12,606 bases of DNA, taken from NCBI GenBank assembly GCA_028287225.1, contig JAQBPZ010000219.1, positions 1 to 12,606 on the forward strand. Reading direction: 5' to 3'. This document shows positions 6,300 to 12,578 of this stretch, piece after piece. The number at the start of each line of letters is the position of its first letter. Positions within the stretch are counted from its first letter, which is position 1. The notes below the pieces were generated by a model. It did not search any database, had not been told where the DNA came from, and saw nothing but the letters and a program-made list of their open reading frames with translations. Made by a program: the position numbers and the translations under genes. The DNA comes from Gemmatimonadota bacterium. Lineage in GTDB: Bacteria; Gemmatimonadota; Gemmatimonadetes; Gemmatimonadales; Gemmatimonadaceae.

Positions 6300-7925
6300 G
6301 TGGGGTCATCCCGCCGAGAATTCGTCAAGACGACGTCCGCCGCTGCCGCCGCACTCGCTGGCCTGGCCGCGGTTCCCGCCTCCGCCCGCGCCGCGGCCAC
6401 CGCCGCCGCCGGCTCTCCCTTCCTGGGCGACCCCAACATCAAGGAGCTGGCGCATCTCGCGCTCGAGGCCGCGCGCGGCGCCGGCGCGACGTACGCCGAC
6501 ATCCGCTTCACCCGCAATCGCACGCAGTCCCTCTTCACCCGCGAGCAGCGCGTGCAGGGGCTCGTCGACAACGAGACGATGGGGTTCGGCATCCGCACCC
6601 TCGTCAACGGCGCCTGGGGATTCGCCGCCAGTCGCGAGATCTCGCGCGACGAGATCGCCCGCGTCGCGCGGCAGTCGGCGCTCCAGGCCCGCGCGAACAG
6701 CCTCACCGTCGTGCGCCCGGTCGTCCTCGCGCCGGTCACCCCGACCCCCGATGGCACCTGGCGCACGCCGATCGAGATCGACCCGTTCTCCGTGCCCGTG
6801 GAGGACAAGGTCGGCCTGCTGCTCGCCGCCAACGCCGCGGCGCTCAAGGCCGGCGCGCGGTTCGTGAACTCCAGCATGTTCTTCCTCCGCGAGGAGAAGA
6901 CCTTCGCGTCCACCGACGGCTCGTACATCGTCCAGACGATCTACCGCACCCAGCCGTCCATGACGATGACGGCCGTCTCCGCCGACGGCAGCGACTTCCA
7001 GACGCGCCAGTCGAACGAGATCGCGCCGATGGGCCGCGGCTACGAGCACGTGCGCGATGCACGCCTCGCCGAGACCGCGCCGCGCTGGGCCGCCGAGGCG
7101 GTGCAGAAGCTCTCCGCCAAGCCGGTGGACGTGGGCCGCTACGACCTCGTGCTGCACCCGAGCCACCTCTGGCTCACCATCCACGAGTCGGTCGCCCACC
7201 CCACGGAGCTCGACCGCGCCCTCGGCTACGAGGCCAACTACGCGGGCACCAGCTTCGTCGCGCCGCCGGAAGCCGTCCTCGGCAAGCTGCAGTTCGGGTC
7301 GAAGCTCATGAACATCCGCGGCGACCGCTCGCAGCCCGGCTCCCTGTCGGCCGTCGGGTGGGATGACGAGGGCGTGAAGCCCGAGAGCTTCGACATCATC
7401 CGCAACGGGCTGTTCGTGGACTACCAGACCACGCGCGAGCAGGCGCCGCACCTCGCCGACTACTACAAGCGGACCGGCCGGCCGGTCCGCTCGCACGGCT
7501 GCTCGTACGGGCAGACGTGGGCCGACGTGCAGTTCCAGCGCATGCCCAACGTGTCCCTGCTGCCTGGGGAGCGGAACACCTCGTGGGACGACCTCATCGC
7601 CGCCACCGACCGCGGCATCGCCATCATGGGCGACGGCAGCTTCTCCATCGACCAGCAGCGCTACAACGCGCAGTTCGGCGGCCAGCTCTTCTACGAGATC
7701 CGCGGAGGCAAGATCGTCGGCATGCTCAAGGACGTCGCGTACCAGATGCGCACCCCGGAGTTCTGGGGCAGCCTCGACATGATCGGCGGCGCGAAGAGCT
7801 ACCAGCTCGGCGGCGCGTTCAACGACGGCAAGGGCCAGCCGAGCCAGGTCAACGCCGTGAGCCACGGCTGCGTGCCGAGCCGCTTCCGCAACGTCAACGT
7901 CATCAACACGGGACGGAAGGCGTGA
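6300..7925 (+). CDS. tldD: TldD-family metalloprotease subunit with a Tat signal
   Basis: This 541-residue protein is the catalytic subunit of a TldD/TldE-type heterodimer that degrades unfolded or modified peptides. The GTG start has GAGG at 6289-6292, seven bases upstream. The N-terminus SSRREFVKTTSAAAAALAGLAAVPASA is a textbook twin-arginine signal (RREFVK; possible cleavage after A29). The mature part shows the TldD fold opening (GATYADIRFTRNRTQSLFTR), then the metal motif HExxxH as HESVAH (H295, E296, H300) followed by PTELDRALGYEANYAG, and a C-terminal SHGC (C524), probably the third ligand. E. coli TldD has HEAVGH and is cytosolic with 481 residues; this one belongs to a divergent, apparently exported branch. 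Its TGA overlaps the GTG of tldE. Confidence 0.92.
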   Translation: MGSSRREFVKTTSAAAAALAGLAAVPASARAAATAAAGSPFLGDPNIKELAHLALEAARGAGATYADIRFTRNRTQSLFTREQRVQGLVDNETMGFGIRTLVNGAWGFAASREISRDEIARVARQSALQARANSLTVVRPVVLAPVTPTPDGTWRTPIEIDPFSVPVEDKVGLLLAANAAALKAGARFVNSSMFFLREEKTFASTDGSYIVQTIYRTQPSMTMTAVSADGSDFQTRQSNEIAPMGRGYEHVRDARLAETAPRWAAEAVQKLSAKPVDVGRYDLVLHPSHLWLTIHESVAHPTELDRALGYEANYAGTSFVAPPEAVLGKLQFGSKLMNIRGDRSQPGSLSAVGWDDEGVKPESFDIIRNGLFVDYQTTREQAPHLADYYKRTGRPVRSHGCSYGQTWADVQFQRMPNVSLLPGERNTSWDDLIAATDRGIAIMGDGSFSIDQQRYNAQFGGQLFYEIRGGKIVGMLKDVAYQMRTPEFWGSLDMIGGAKSYQLGGAFNDGKGQPSQVNAVSHGCVPSRFRNVNVINTGRKA

Positions 7926-9298
7926 GCGAGCTCCGATCCCTGGCCGCAGCGGCCCGCTACCTCTCGCGCGAGCAGTGCGAGGCCATCGCGAAGCAGGCGC
8001 TCGGCTACGTCACCACGGCCGACGCGGCGCGCGTGAACATCGGCAGTGGCAGCCGCGGCAATACGCGCTTCGCCGTCAACCAGGTCTCCACCGGCGGCGA
8101 CAGCTTCGACAGCACGGTCACCGTGACGGCGTACGTCGGGCGGCGCAGTGCGAGCAGCACCACCAACCAGATCGACGAAGCGGGGCTCCGGCAGGCCGTG
8201 CAGAGTGCCGAGCGGCTGGCCCGGCTCGCCCCGGAAGATCCGGAGTTCCTCGCGGAGCTCGAGCCGCAGCAGTACCAGGCTGGCCAGAACTGGAGCGAGG
8301 CCACCGCCGCGCTCGACCCGCAGGGCCGCGCCGAGGCCGTCCGCGCCATCACCGCGCCATCCAGCCAGGGCGGCCTGATCGCCACCGGCTATCTCGACAC
8401 GCGCGCCGGCGCTGCCGCCGTCGCCAACAGCAAGGGCCTGTTCGCGTACGCGCGCAGCACCGCCACCGCGCTCACCACCACGGTGCGCACCTCGGATGGT
8501 ACGGGCTCCGGCTGGGCGGGCGCCTCGCACCACGACTGGTCGCGCCTCGATCCCGCCGCGCTCGGCGCGCGCGCGGCCGAGAAGGCGCGCGCGTCGCGCA
8601 ACCCGGCCGCCATCGAGCCCGGTCGCTACACCGTCGTGTTCGAGCCGACCGCCGTGGGCAACCTCGTGCAGTTCGTGAGCAATGCGCTGAGCGCGCGCGC
8701 TGCCGACGAGGGACGCTCGTTCTTCTCCCGCGCAGGGGGAAAGAACAAGATCGGCGAGAAGGTCGTCGACGAGCGCGTGACCATTCTCTCCGATCCGTTC
8801 GACCCCGAAGTGGCCGGCGCACCGTTCACCGGCGAGGGGCTGCCGACACGCCGGACGGTGTGGATCGAGAACGGCGTGGTGAAGACGCTCAACTACGATC
8901 GTTACTGGGCGCAGAAGAAGGGCGTCTCTCCAACAGCAAGTGGCGGCTCGCTCCGCATGAGCGGTGGGAGCAGCACGATGGAAGAGATGATCGCCTCCAC
9001 GCAGCGCGGCCTGCTCGTCACCCGCTTCTGGTATCTCCGGCCGGTCGACCAGCGCACCATCCTGTACACCGGCCTCACGCGCGACGGGACGTTCCTGATC
9101 GAGAACGGCAGGATCACGCGAGCGGTCAAGAATTTGCGGTTTAACGACTCGCCCGTCTTTATGCTGAACAACCTCGAGGCACTCGGCACGCCGGTGCGGG
9201 TCAGTGCGAGCGAGGACGGCGGACCGGGGCAGGCGATCATGGTCCCGCCCATCAAGGTGAAGGACTTCAACTTTACGAGTTTGAGCGACGCGGTCTGA
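7922..9298 (+). CDS. pmbA: TldE/PmbA-family partner subunit
   Basis: This 458-residue protein is the structural, non-zinc partner of TldD and forms the cavity that admits peptides. It starts at GTG 7922, overlapping the tldD stop (GTGA), so synthesis is coupled and roughly equimolar. Family-like segments include an N-terminal ALGYVTTADAARVNIGSGSR, a central IEPGRYTVVFEPTAVGNLVQF (where TldD has its metal motif but HExxxH is absent), GEKVVDERVTILSDPFDPE, and a C-terminal TRDGTFLIENGRITRAVKNL with RFNDSPVFMLNNLEAL. Length is close to E. coli PmbA (450). There is no signal peptide and no room for one, because the upstream frame is inside tldD. The protein is therefore either cytosolic or exported bound to Tat-targeted TldD. 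Confidence 0.92.
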   Translation: MSELRSLAAAARYLSREQCEAIAKQALGYVTTADAARVNIGSGSRGNTRFAVNQVSTGGDSFDSTVTVTAYVGRRSASSTTNQIDEAGLRQAVQSAERLARLAPEDPEFLAELEPQQYQAGQNWSEATAALDPQGRAEAVRAITAPSSQGGLIATGYLDTRAGAAAVANSKGLFAYARSTATALTTTVRTSDGTGSGWAGASHHDWSRLDPAALGARAAEKARASRNPAAIEPGRYTVVFEPTAVGNLVQFVSNALSARAADEGRSFFSRAGGKNKIGEKVVDERVTILSDPFDPEVAGAPFTGEGLPTRRTVWIENGVVKTLNYDRYWAQKKGVSPTASGGSLRMSGGSSTMEEMIASTQRGLLVTRFWYLRPVDQRTILYTGLTRDGTFLIENGRITRAVKNLRFNDSPVFMLNNLEALGTPVRVSASEDGGPGQAIMVPPIKVKDFNFTSLSDAV

Positions 9299-9316
9299 TT
9301 CGCGTCGCAGCACCTT

Positions 9317-9339
9317 CCCGGTCTCGCCATGAGATCGGG
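9317..9339 (+). terminator. Possible weak hairpin after tldE
   Basis: CCCGGTCTC and GAGATCGGG pair over nine positions with one G-U pair and a five-base loop (9326-9330), 18 bases after the tldE stop. No T-run follows, so it may attenuate or protect the mRNA end rather than terminate. Confidence 0.3.
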
Positions 9340-9437
9340 TTGCAGCGGGGAAGGGCGCTTCGGCGTCCCAGCCGCTGGCCTGAGCGACCACCGGGGGTTC
9401 GTACAGGCACTTCCACTCCTTTACAGGAGAGTTTCCC

Positions 9438-9635
9438 ATGGCAGCAGCCAAGAAGTCGGCCCGCAAGAGCGGCGCGAAGAAGACCGGCGCCAAGAAGTCG
9501 TCGGCTCGCAAGTCCACCGCCAAGAAGGGCGCGAAGTCGGGCGCCAAGAAGAGCGGCGCGCGCAAGAAGACGGCGAAGAAGGCCGGTGCCAAGAAGACCG
9601 GCGCCAAGAAGTCGGCCCGCAAGTCGTCGCGCTAG
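9438..9635 (+). CDS. Small histone H1-tail-like, Lys/Ala-rich basic protein
   Basis: This 65-residue protein is built almost only from Lys, Ala, Ser, Gly, Arg and Thr, in repeated units such as AKKTGAKKS, ARKSTAKKGA and GARKKTAKKAG. No acidic residue, aromatic residue or cysteine is present. It resembles the C-terminal domain of eukaryotic H1 and bacterial basic proteins of the Hc1/AlgP type, which bind and compact DNA without sequence specificity. A strong AGGAG (9425-9429), eight bases before ATG, and a strong terminator right after the stop suggest high, independent expression. The codons repeat as well: two near-identical stretches of about 25 bases encode AKKTGAKKS, suggesting growth by internal duplication. 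It echoes the lysine-rich tail of the partial gene at the window start. Free-standing function (nucleoid compaction, stress) is inferred. Confidence 0.85.
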   Translation: MAAAKKSARKSGAKKTGAKKSSARKSTAKKGAKSGAKKSGARKKTAKKAGAKKTGAKKSARKSSR

Positions 9636-9659
9636 GCTGGTCGAAGTAGTCGTATACGG

Positions 9660-9695
9660 AGAAGCCGGCGCCTTGGCGCCGGCTTCTTTCGTTTT
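9660..9695 (+). terminator. Strong rho-independent terminator of the histone-like gene
   Basis: A perfect stem (9660-9671 with 9676-9687; core GCCGGCGCC) has a minimal loop and is followed by TTCGTTTT. It begins 24 bases after the stop codon. The opposite strand lacks a T-run, so it acts mainly on the plus strand, although it lies between convergent genes. Confidence 0.85.
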
Positions 9696-9712
9696 ACCCC
9701 TCCCCCCGCGAC

Positions 9713-10708
9713 TCACCGGGAGTACCGCGCCAGCGCGAGCTCCATGATCCTCGCGACGAGCCCCTCGTGCGCCAGCCCGCTCTCCGCGGCGGCGCGCGCC
9801 AGCTCGCCGGATCGCTCGAGATAGCAGTTGGGGTTCACCTCGATCACGTGGATCTGCTCGTCCGGCGTCACGCGCAGGTCCACGCGCCCGTAGTCGCGGA
9901 GTCGCAGCGCGTTGAACGCGCTCACCGCCACCGCCTGCATCCGCACGAGCAGCTCCGCCGGCACGTCGGTGGGGAACACCGACTTCGTGCCCGTGAACTC
10001 CGCACCGGTCTCGCCCTCCCCGCCCGTGCCGCCGTCGCCCCACTTCGCCTCGTAGCTCGCCACCTTCGGACGGTCGGCGGGAAAGGCGCTGAAGTCCAGC
10101 TCGATCACCGGCAGCGGCTGCGGATCCACGTTGCCCAGCACGCCGACGTAGAACTCGCGCCCCTCGATGAACTCCTCCACCAGGATCGGCGACTGGAACT
10201 CGCGCTGCAGCGAGTCCATCGTGCCGAACAGCTCCTTGATGTCGCGCACCACGCTCTTGCTCGTGATGCCCAGCGACGCATCCTCCTGCGGCGGCTTCAC
10301 GATGAGTGGGAAGCGCAGGTCTCCCACATGGCCGAGCGCGCCGCGAAAGATCGTCGCGAACTGCGGCGTGAGGATCTGCTGGAAGCCCAGCACCATCTTC
10401 GTCAGGCTCTTGTCGCCCGCGAGCATCAACCCCGCTGGACTCGAGCCGGTATAGCGCAGGCCGAGCAGGTTGAGCAGCGCCGCCACGTTGCTCTCGAGCG
10501 CGCTCTTGCCGTCGAACGACTCCGCCAGGTTGAACACCAGCGCCGGCGCGGCGGCCTGCAGCGCATCGATCACCGGGTCCACCGTGCCCGCCACCGGCAC
10601 GCGCACCACCTCGTGGCCGAGCGTGCCGAGCGTCGCCTCGATCTGCCCCAGCACTGGATCCTCGGGTGGTTCGGCGGCATCGGATCCGTGGAGCAGGACG
10701 ACCTTCAT
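9713..10708 (-). CDS. ATP-grasp ligase, D-alanine-D-alanine ligase-like
   Basis: This 331-residue ATP-grasp enzyme activates a carboxylate as acyl phosphate and joins it to an amine. Seen in order: a pre-ATP-grasp region with FNLAESFDGKSALESNVAALL (59-79) and YTGSSPAG, LMLAGDKSLTKMVL at 94-107, ATP-binding IVKPPQEDASLGI with K138 (136-148), ILVEEFIEGREFYVGVLG (175-192), the catalytic RVDLRV (D277), and metal-binding VIEVNPNC with E290 and N292. The carboxy half is very like Ddl, but the N-terminal GGxSxE motif that binds the first D-Ala is missing (LLHGSDAAEPPED instead). A Gly/Glu insert sits at about 224-236. Cell-wall D-Ala-D-Ala synthesis is therefore doubtful; a different amino acid or peptide ligation is more likely. 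Its ATG overlaps the stop of the metallopeptidase gene (ATGA), indicating a tightly coupled pair. Confidence 0.88.
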   Translation of the reverse strand: MKVVLLHGSDAAEPPEDPVLGQIEATLGTLGHEVVRVPVAGTVDPVIDALQAAAPALVFNLAESFDGKSALESNVAALLNLLGLRYTGSSPAGLMLAGDKSLTKMVLGFQQILTPQFATIFRGALGHVGDLRFPLIVKPPQEDASLGITSKSVVRDIKELFGTMDSLQREFQSPILVEEFIEGREFYVGVLGNVDPQPLPVIELDFSAFPADRPKVASYEAKWGDGGTGGEGETGAEFTGTKSVFPTDVPAELLVRMQAVAVSAFNALRLRDYGRVDLRVTPDEQIHVIEVNPNCYLERSGELARAAAESGLAHEGLVARIMELALARYSR

Positions 10709-11730
10709 GACTGAGCCTCGTCGCGCGTGGCGCGCAGGATGTGAGTGGACCGCCAGTGCATCACGACGGCGGTCTGGAACGCGGTGAGCTCGATGAGCGT
10801 GGTGGCCTCCAGGCCGGCGACGTGCAGCCGCAGCTGCTCGGCGCGTCGCGCCAGCGCCACGACGAGCGTGCGCACCGCGGACGGCCGCACGCCGGCCCAG
10901 TACGACACGCGCGTCACGAGCTCGCCCTCGTGGCGCAGCAGGAACCGGCCGGCGGGCTCGCCGTCAGGCGCCTCGGTCTCGGCGGCAAAGATGCGGCGGA
11001 GGTCGCCGTCGAACTGCCGTGCGTCGCCGACCGGCAGCGGCTCGTCGTCGGCGTAGTGCTCGGCGACCGTCCAGTGCATGGACTCCACGGGCAGGTCGTC
11101 GTCGGTGAGCGCGGGGGTAGGGGGCGAGAGCGACGCCACCTCGCGCATGATCCCGTCCAGCCACTCGAGCTTGGCCAGCGCGCCCCATCCCTGGTACTCG
11201 GTGCGCCAGTCCAGTCCCGGCGTCAGCCACACTGCGAAGGTCTCGGCGAAATCCTCGTCCGGATGCTTCTGCGCGTACCAGCCGAGGATGTGCCGCACGT
11301 GCTCGCGCGAGAGCGGATCGGCGGCGTAGTGCTCGTCGTACGGCCGGCCGTAGTCGCCGAACAGGCGCGGAAACTCCTCGCGCTCGTGCAGGTGGAAGGC
11401 GTAGTTGATCGCGTGGCCGGCCTCATGGCGCAGGTAGCGCATCGCCTCGTCGTCGCCTTCCACGGCGCCCGACTCCTCCGCCTCGATGCGCTCCAGGCGC
11501 GGGTCGGCGAGGTAGAAGGGGACGCCGATCAGCGGCGTCCCGTCCGGGCATCCCCACTGGTCGCTGAGATACACCGGGGGCCGGAAGGCGACGCCGCGCT
11601 CGCCCAGCTCCTCGTAGAGTCGCGCGGTGAGCCGCTCGACGCGGGTGCCCTGCACGGACAGCCCGAGGTCGGAGATCGTCCGCCCGAGCAGCTCGGTCCG
11701 CTCCGCGTTCCAGTCCAGTGGTCTGTTCAC
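10705..11730 (-). CDS. Putative zinc metallopeptidase (HEXXH, gluzincin-like)
   Basis: This 341-residue protein has no signal peptide, so it is probably cytoplasmic. The zinc site is HEAGH at 102-106 in AMRYLRHEAGHAINYAF, with a probable third ligand E163 in the helix DEDFAETFAVWLTPG, 57 residues after the second His. Conserved-looking blocks around it are FPRLFGDYGRPYDEHYAADP, REHVRHILGWYAQKHPDEDF and WRTEYQGWGALAKLEWLDGIM. The C-terminal 120 residues form a less recognisable acidic, then helical domain. I recognise the general class of putative zinc-binding metallopeptidases but no characterised member. The GTG start has a weak ribosome binding site, and a bulged hairpin (about 11732-11751) covers the region just upstream, so initiation may be controlled. 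It lies between the 48-residue peptide gene and the overlapping ATP-grasp gene. Confidence 0.85.
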   Translation of the reverse strand: MNRPLDWNAERTELLGRTISDLGLSVQGTRVERLTARLYEELGERGVAFRPPVYLSDQWGCPDGTPLIGVPFYLADPRLERIEAEESGAVEGDDEAMRYLRHEAGHAINYAFHLHEREEFPRLFGDYGRPYDEHYAADPLSREHVRHILGWYAQKHPDEDFAETFAVWLTPGLDWRTEYQGWGALAKLEWLDGIMREVASLSPPTPALTDDDLPVESMHWTVAEHYADDEPLPVGDARQFDGDLRRIFAAETEAPDGEPAGRFLLRHEGELVTRVSYWAGVRPSAVRTLVVALARRAEQLRLHVAGLEATTLIELTAFQTAVVMHWRSTHILRATRDEAQS

Positions 11731-11776
11731 ACGCCTGCGGGGGGCAAGGCGCGTACCGAGCCCATGGAAACGCAGA

Positions 11777-11801
11777 ACGCCGCGGGAACGGGCCGCGGCG
11801 T
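11777..11801 (-). terminator. Hairpin attenuator between peptide gene and peptidase
   Basis: A perfect 9-bp GC-rich stem (11777-11785 with 11793-11801; one arm ACGCCGCGG) has a seven-base loop. On the minus strand it starts 26 bases after the peptide gene stop and is followed by a T-enriched but interrupted stretch (TTCTGCGTTTCC). This is expected to end most transcripts after the peptide gene and allow limited read-through into the peptidase and ligase genes. Confidence 0.55.
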
Positions 11802-11827
11802 CCTGGGTGACCGGTGCGAGGTTCGCC

Positions 11828-11974
11828 TCAGGCGGCCTGCACTTCGGTCTCGATTTCGTCGTCCGGATATGGCGCCCAGACGTACGCGGAGAATCGCGGC
11901 GTCGTCTCGGGCTCCCAACCGCGGGAGATCACGATCCCGACGGGCTCTTCGTCGTGCTGCTGGTTCTGCGTCAT
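11828..11974 (-). CDS. 48-residue acidic peptide, candidate substrate of the adjacent enzymes
   Basis: The peptide begins MTQNQQHDEEPVGIVISRG and continues through WEPETTPRFSAYVWAPYP to an acidic end, DDEIETEVQAA. ATG 11974 has AGGGG at 11982-11986 with seven-base spacing. About 41 of 48 codons end in G or C, as expected for a real gene here; the longer upstream extension of this frame is Cys/Arg/Pro-rich and unlike a protein. It has ten Asp/Glu, two Arg and no Lys or Cys, one aromatic cluster (W20, F28, Y31, W33, Y36), and no signal sequence. No known family was recognised. It precedes a metallopeptidase and an ATP-grasp ligase on the same strand, separated by an attenuator-like hairpin. That is how precursor peptides are often placed before their modifying enzymes. 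The substrate role is inference. Confidence 0.7.
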   Translation of the reverse strand: MTQNQQHDEEPVGIVISRGWEPETTPRFSAYVWAPYPDDEIETEVQAA

Positions 11975-11995
11975 CCGATGACCCCTGATGGTAGT

Positions 11996-12015
11996 GTCCC
12001 GGGAACGGCCGGGAC
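11996..12015 (-). promoter_or_regulatory. Hairpin upstream of the peptide gene
   Basis: GTCCCGG and CCGGGAC form a perfect 7-bp stem with a six-base loop, nine bases upstream of the peptide gene ribosome binding site. It may be an operator or a 5' leader hairpin stabilising the mRNA. No clear promoter boxes were found. Confidence 0.35.
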
Positions 12016-12062
12016 GACCTCCACTAAGGCAGGGACGGGGCCATGCGTTCCAGCTACCATAA

Positions 12063-12081
12063 GTCGTTTCAGGACAACGAC
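12063..12081. promoter_or_regulatory. Small inverted repeat upstream of the peptide gene
   Basis: GTCGTT and AACGAC face each other across seven bases. The patch is AT-richer than its surroundings and lies about 90-105 bases before the peptide start, where a promoter or operator would be expected. Confidence 0.3.
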
Positions 12082-12123
12082 ATGGAAATACCGTCACCCC
12101 TCCGTGCACGCCAGAATGCGTCA

Positions 12124-12160
12124 GAATGACACGTTCGGCCGAAGCTGTCGTGCGTCATTC
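12124..12160. repeat. Inverted repeat with GAATGAC/GTCATTC arms
   Basis: GAATGAC (12124-12130) and GTCATTC (12154-12160) enclose a palindrome TTCGGCCGAA (12134-12143). The arms resemble the GTCATTC-type dispersed intergenic palindromes common in several GC-rich phyla. Confidence 0.5.
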
Positions 12161-12209
12161 CGAAACAGGTCATCCTGGGTCTCGGCAGCGGTCGGCCGAT
12201 CCTGTTCAG

Positions 12210-12224
12210 CGACGGATTCCGTCG
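12210..12224. repeat. Short perfect palindrome
   Basis: CGACGGA-T-TCCGTCG is a perfect 7-bp inverted repeat around one base. It follows the GTCATTC-type element and may belong to the same composite repeat. Confidence 0.4.
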
Positions 12225-12356
12225 TCGTGGCGCGCTGGTCCTCGGTGACCGGGACTGGAAGATCAACTGACAGGTACTGCTCACGCATCCAAGGGATCCG
12301 TCGTCGGACGAGTCGCCGTCCAAATGGCCCGCCACGCTAACTCGACCACGCGGGCA

Positions 12357-12380
12357 TCCATCCTTGACTCACCGGACATC
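12357..12380. repeat. 24-bp direct repeat, copy 1
   Basis: This copy matches 12524-12547 at 23 of 24 positions (core CTCACCGGACATC). The overlapping segment 12370-12392 also matches 12556-12578 at 21 of 23 positions. The copies flank the large inverted repeat. Confidence 0.75.
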
Positions 12381-12415
12381 ACTGGAGAGCCGGCCCTGAT
12401 CATCCTGGCGCGTGC

Positions 12416-12494
12416 GCTGTCCTCCGCGCCCTCCGCGGTTCAAGCTCTTCAACAGCATTTGACCGCGGAGGGCGCGGAGGACGCGGAGGACAGC
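12416..12494. repeat. Large inverted repeat with CCTCCGCG units
   Basis: The left arm (12416-12439) begins GCTGTCCTCCGCG and the right arm (12462-12494) ends with its complement CGCGGAGGACAGC. The arms match completely except that the right arm carries one additional 9-bp GGAGGACGC-type unit. The 22-base loop (12440-12461) is AT-richer. As RNA it would form a very stable long hairpin. GGAGG-CGC unit palindromes of this kind are widespread dispersed intergenic repeats in several environmental phyla. Confidence 0.8.
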
Positions 12495-12523
12495 CGACGG
12501 GCCGTCGCGCAACGGGGCTCCCC

Positions 12524-12578
12524 TCCATCCTTGCCTCACCGGACATCCCCTGTCGCACCGGAGATCACGGGAGAGCCG
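12524..12578. repeat. Direct repeat, copy 2, with an internal partial third copy
   Basis: 12524-12547 repeats 12357-12380 with one mismatch. 12556-12578 repeats 12370-12392 with two mismatches. The second unit thus looks like the first with part of it duplicated. Confidence 0.7.

Noticed and set aside
12069..12335. 88-residue minus-strand frame upstream of the peptide gene
   Set aside because: Arg/Ser-rich, poor codon bias and overlaps several palindromes, so more likely repeat DNA.
12357..12578. Possible CRISPR array
   Set aside because: Only two full repeat copies, 167 bp apart, with an inverted repeat between them; spacing is irregular and no cas genes are present.
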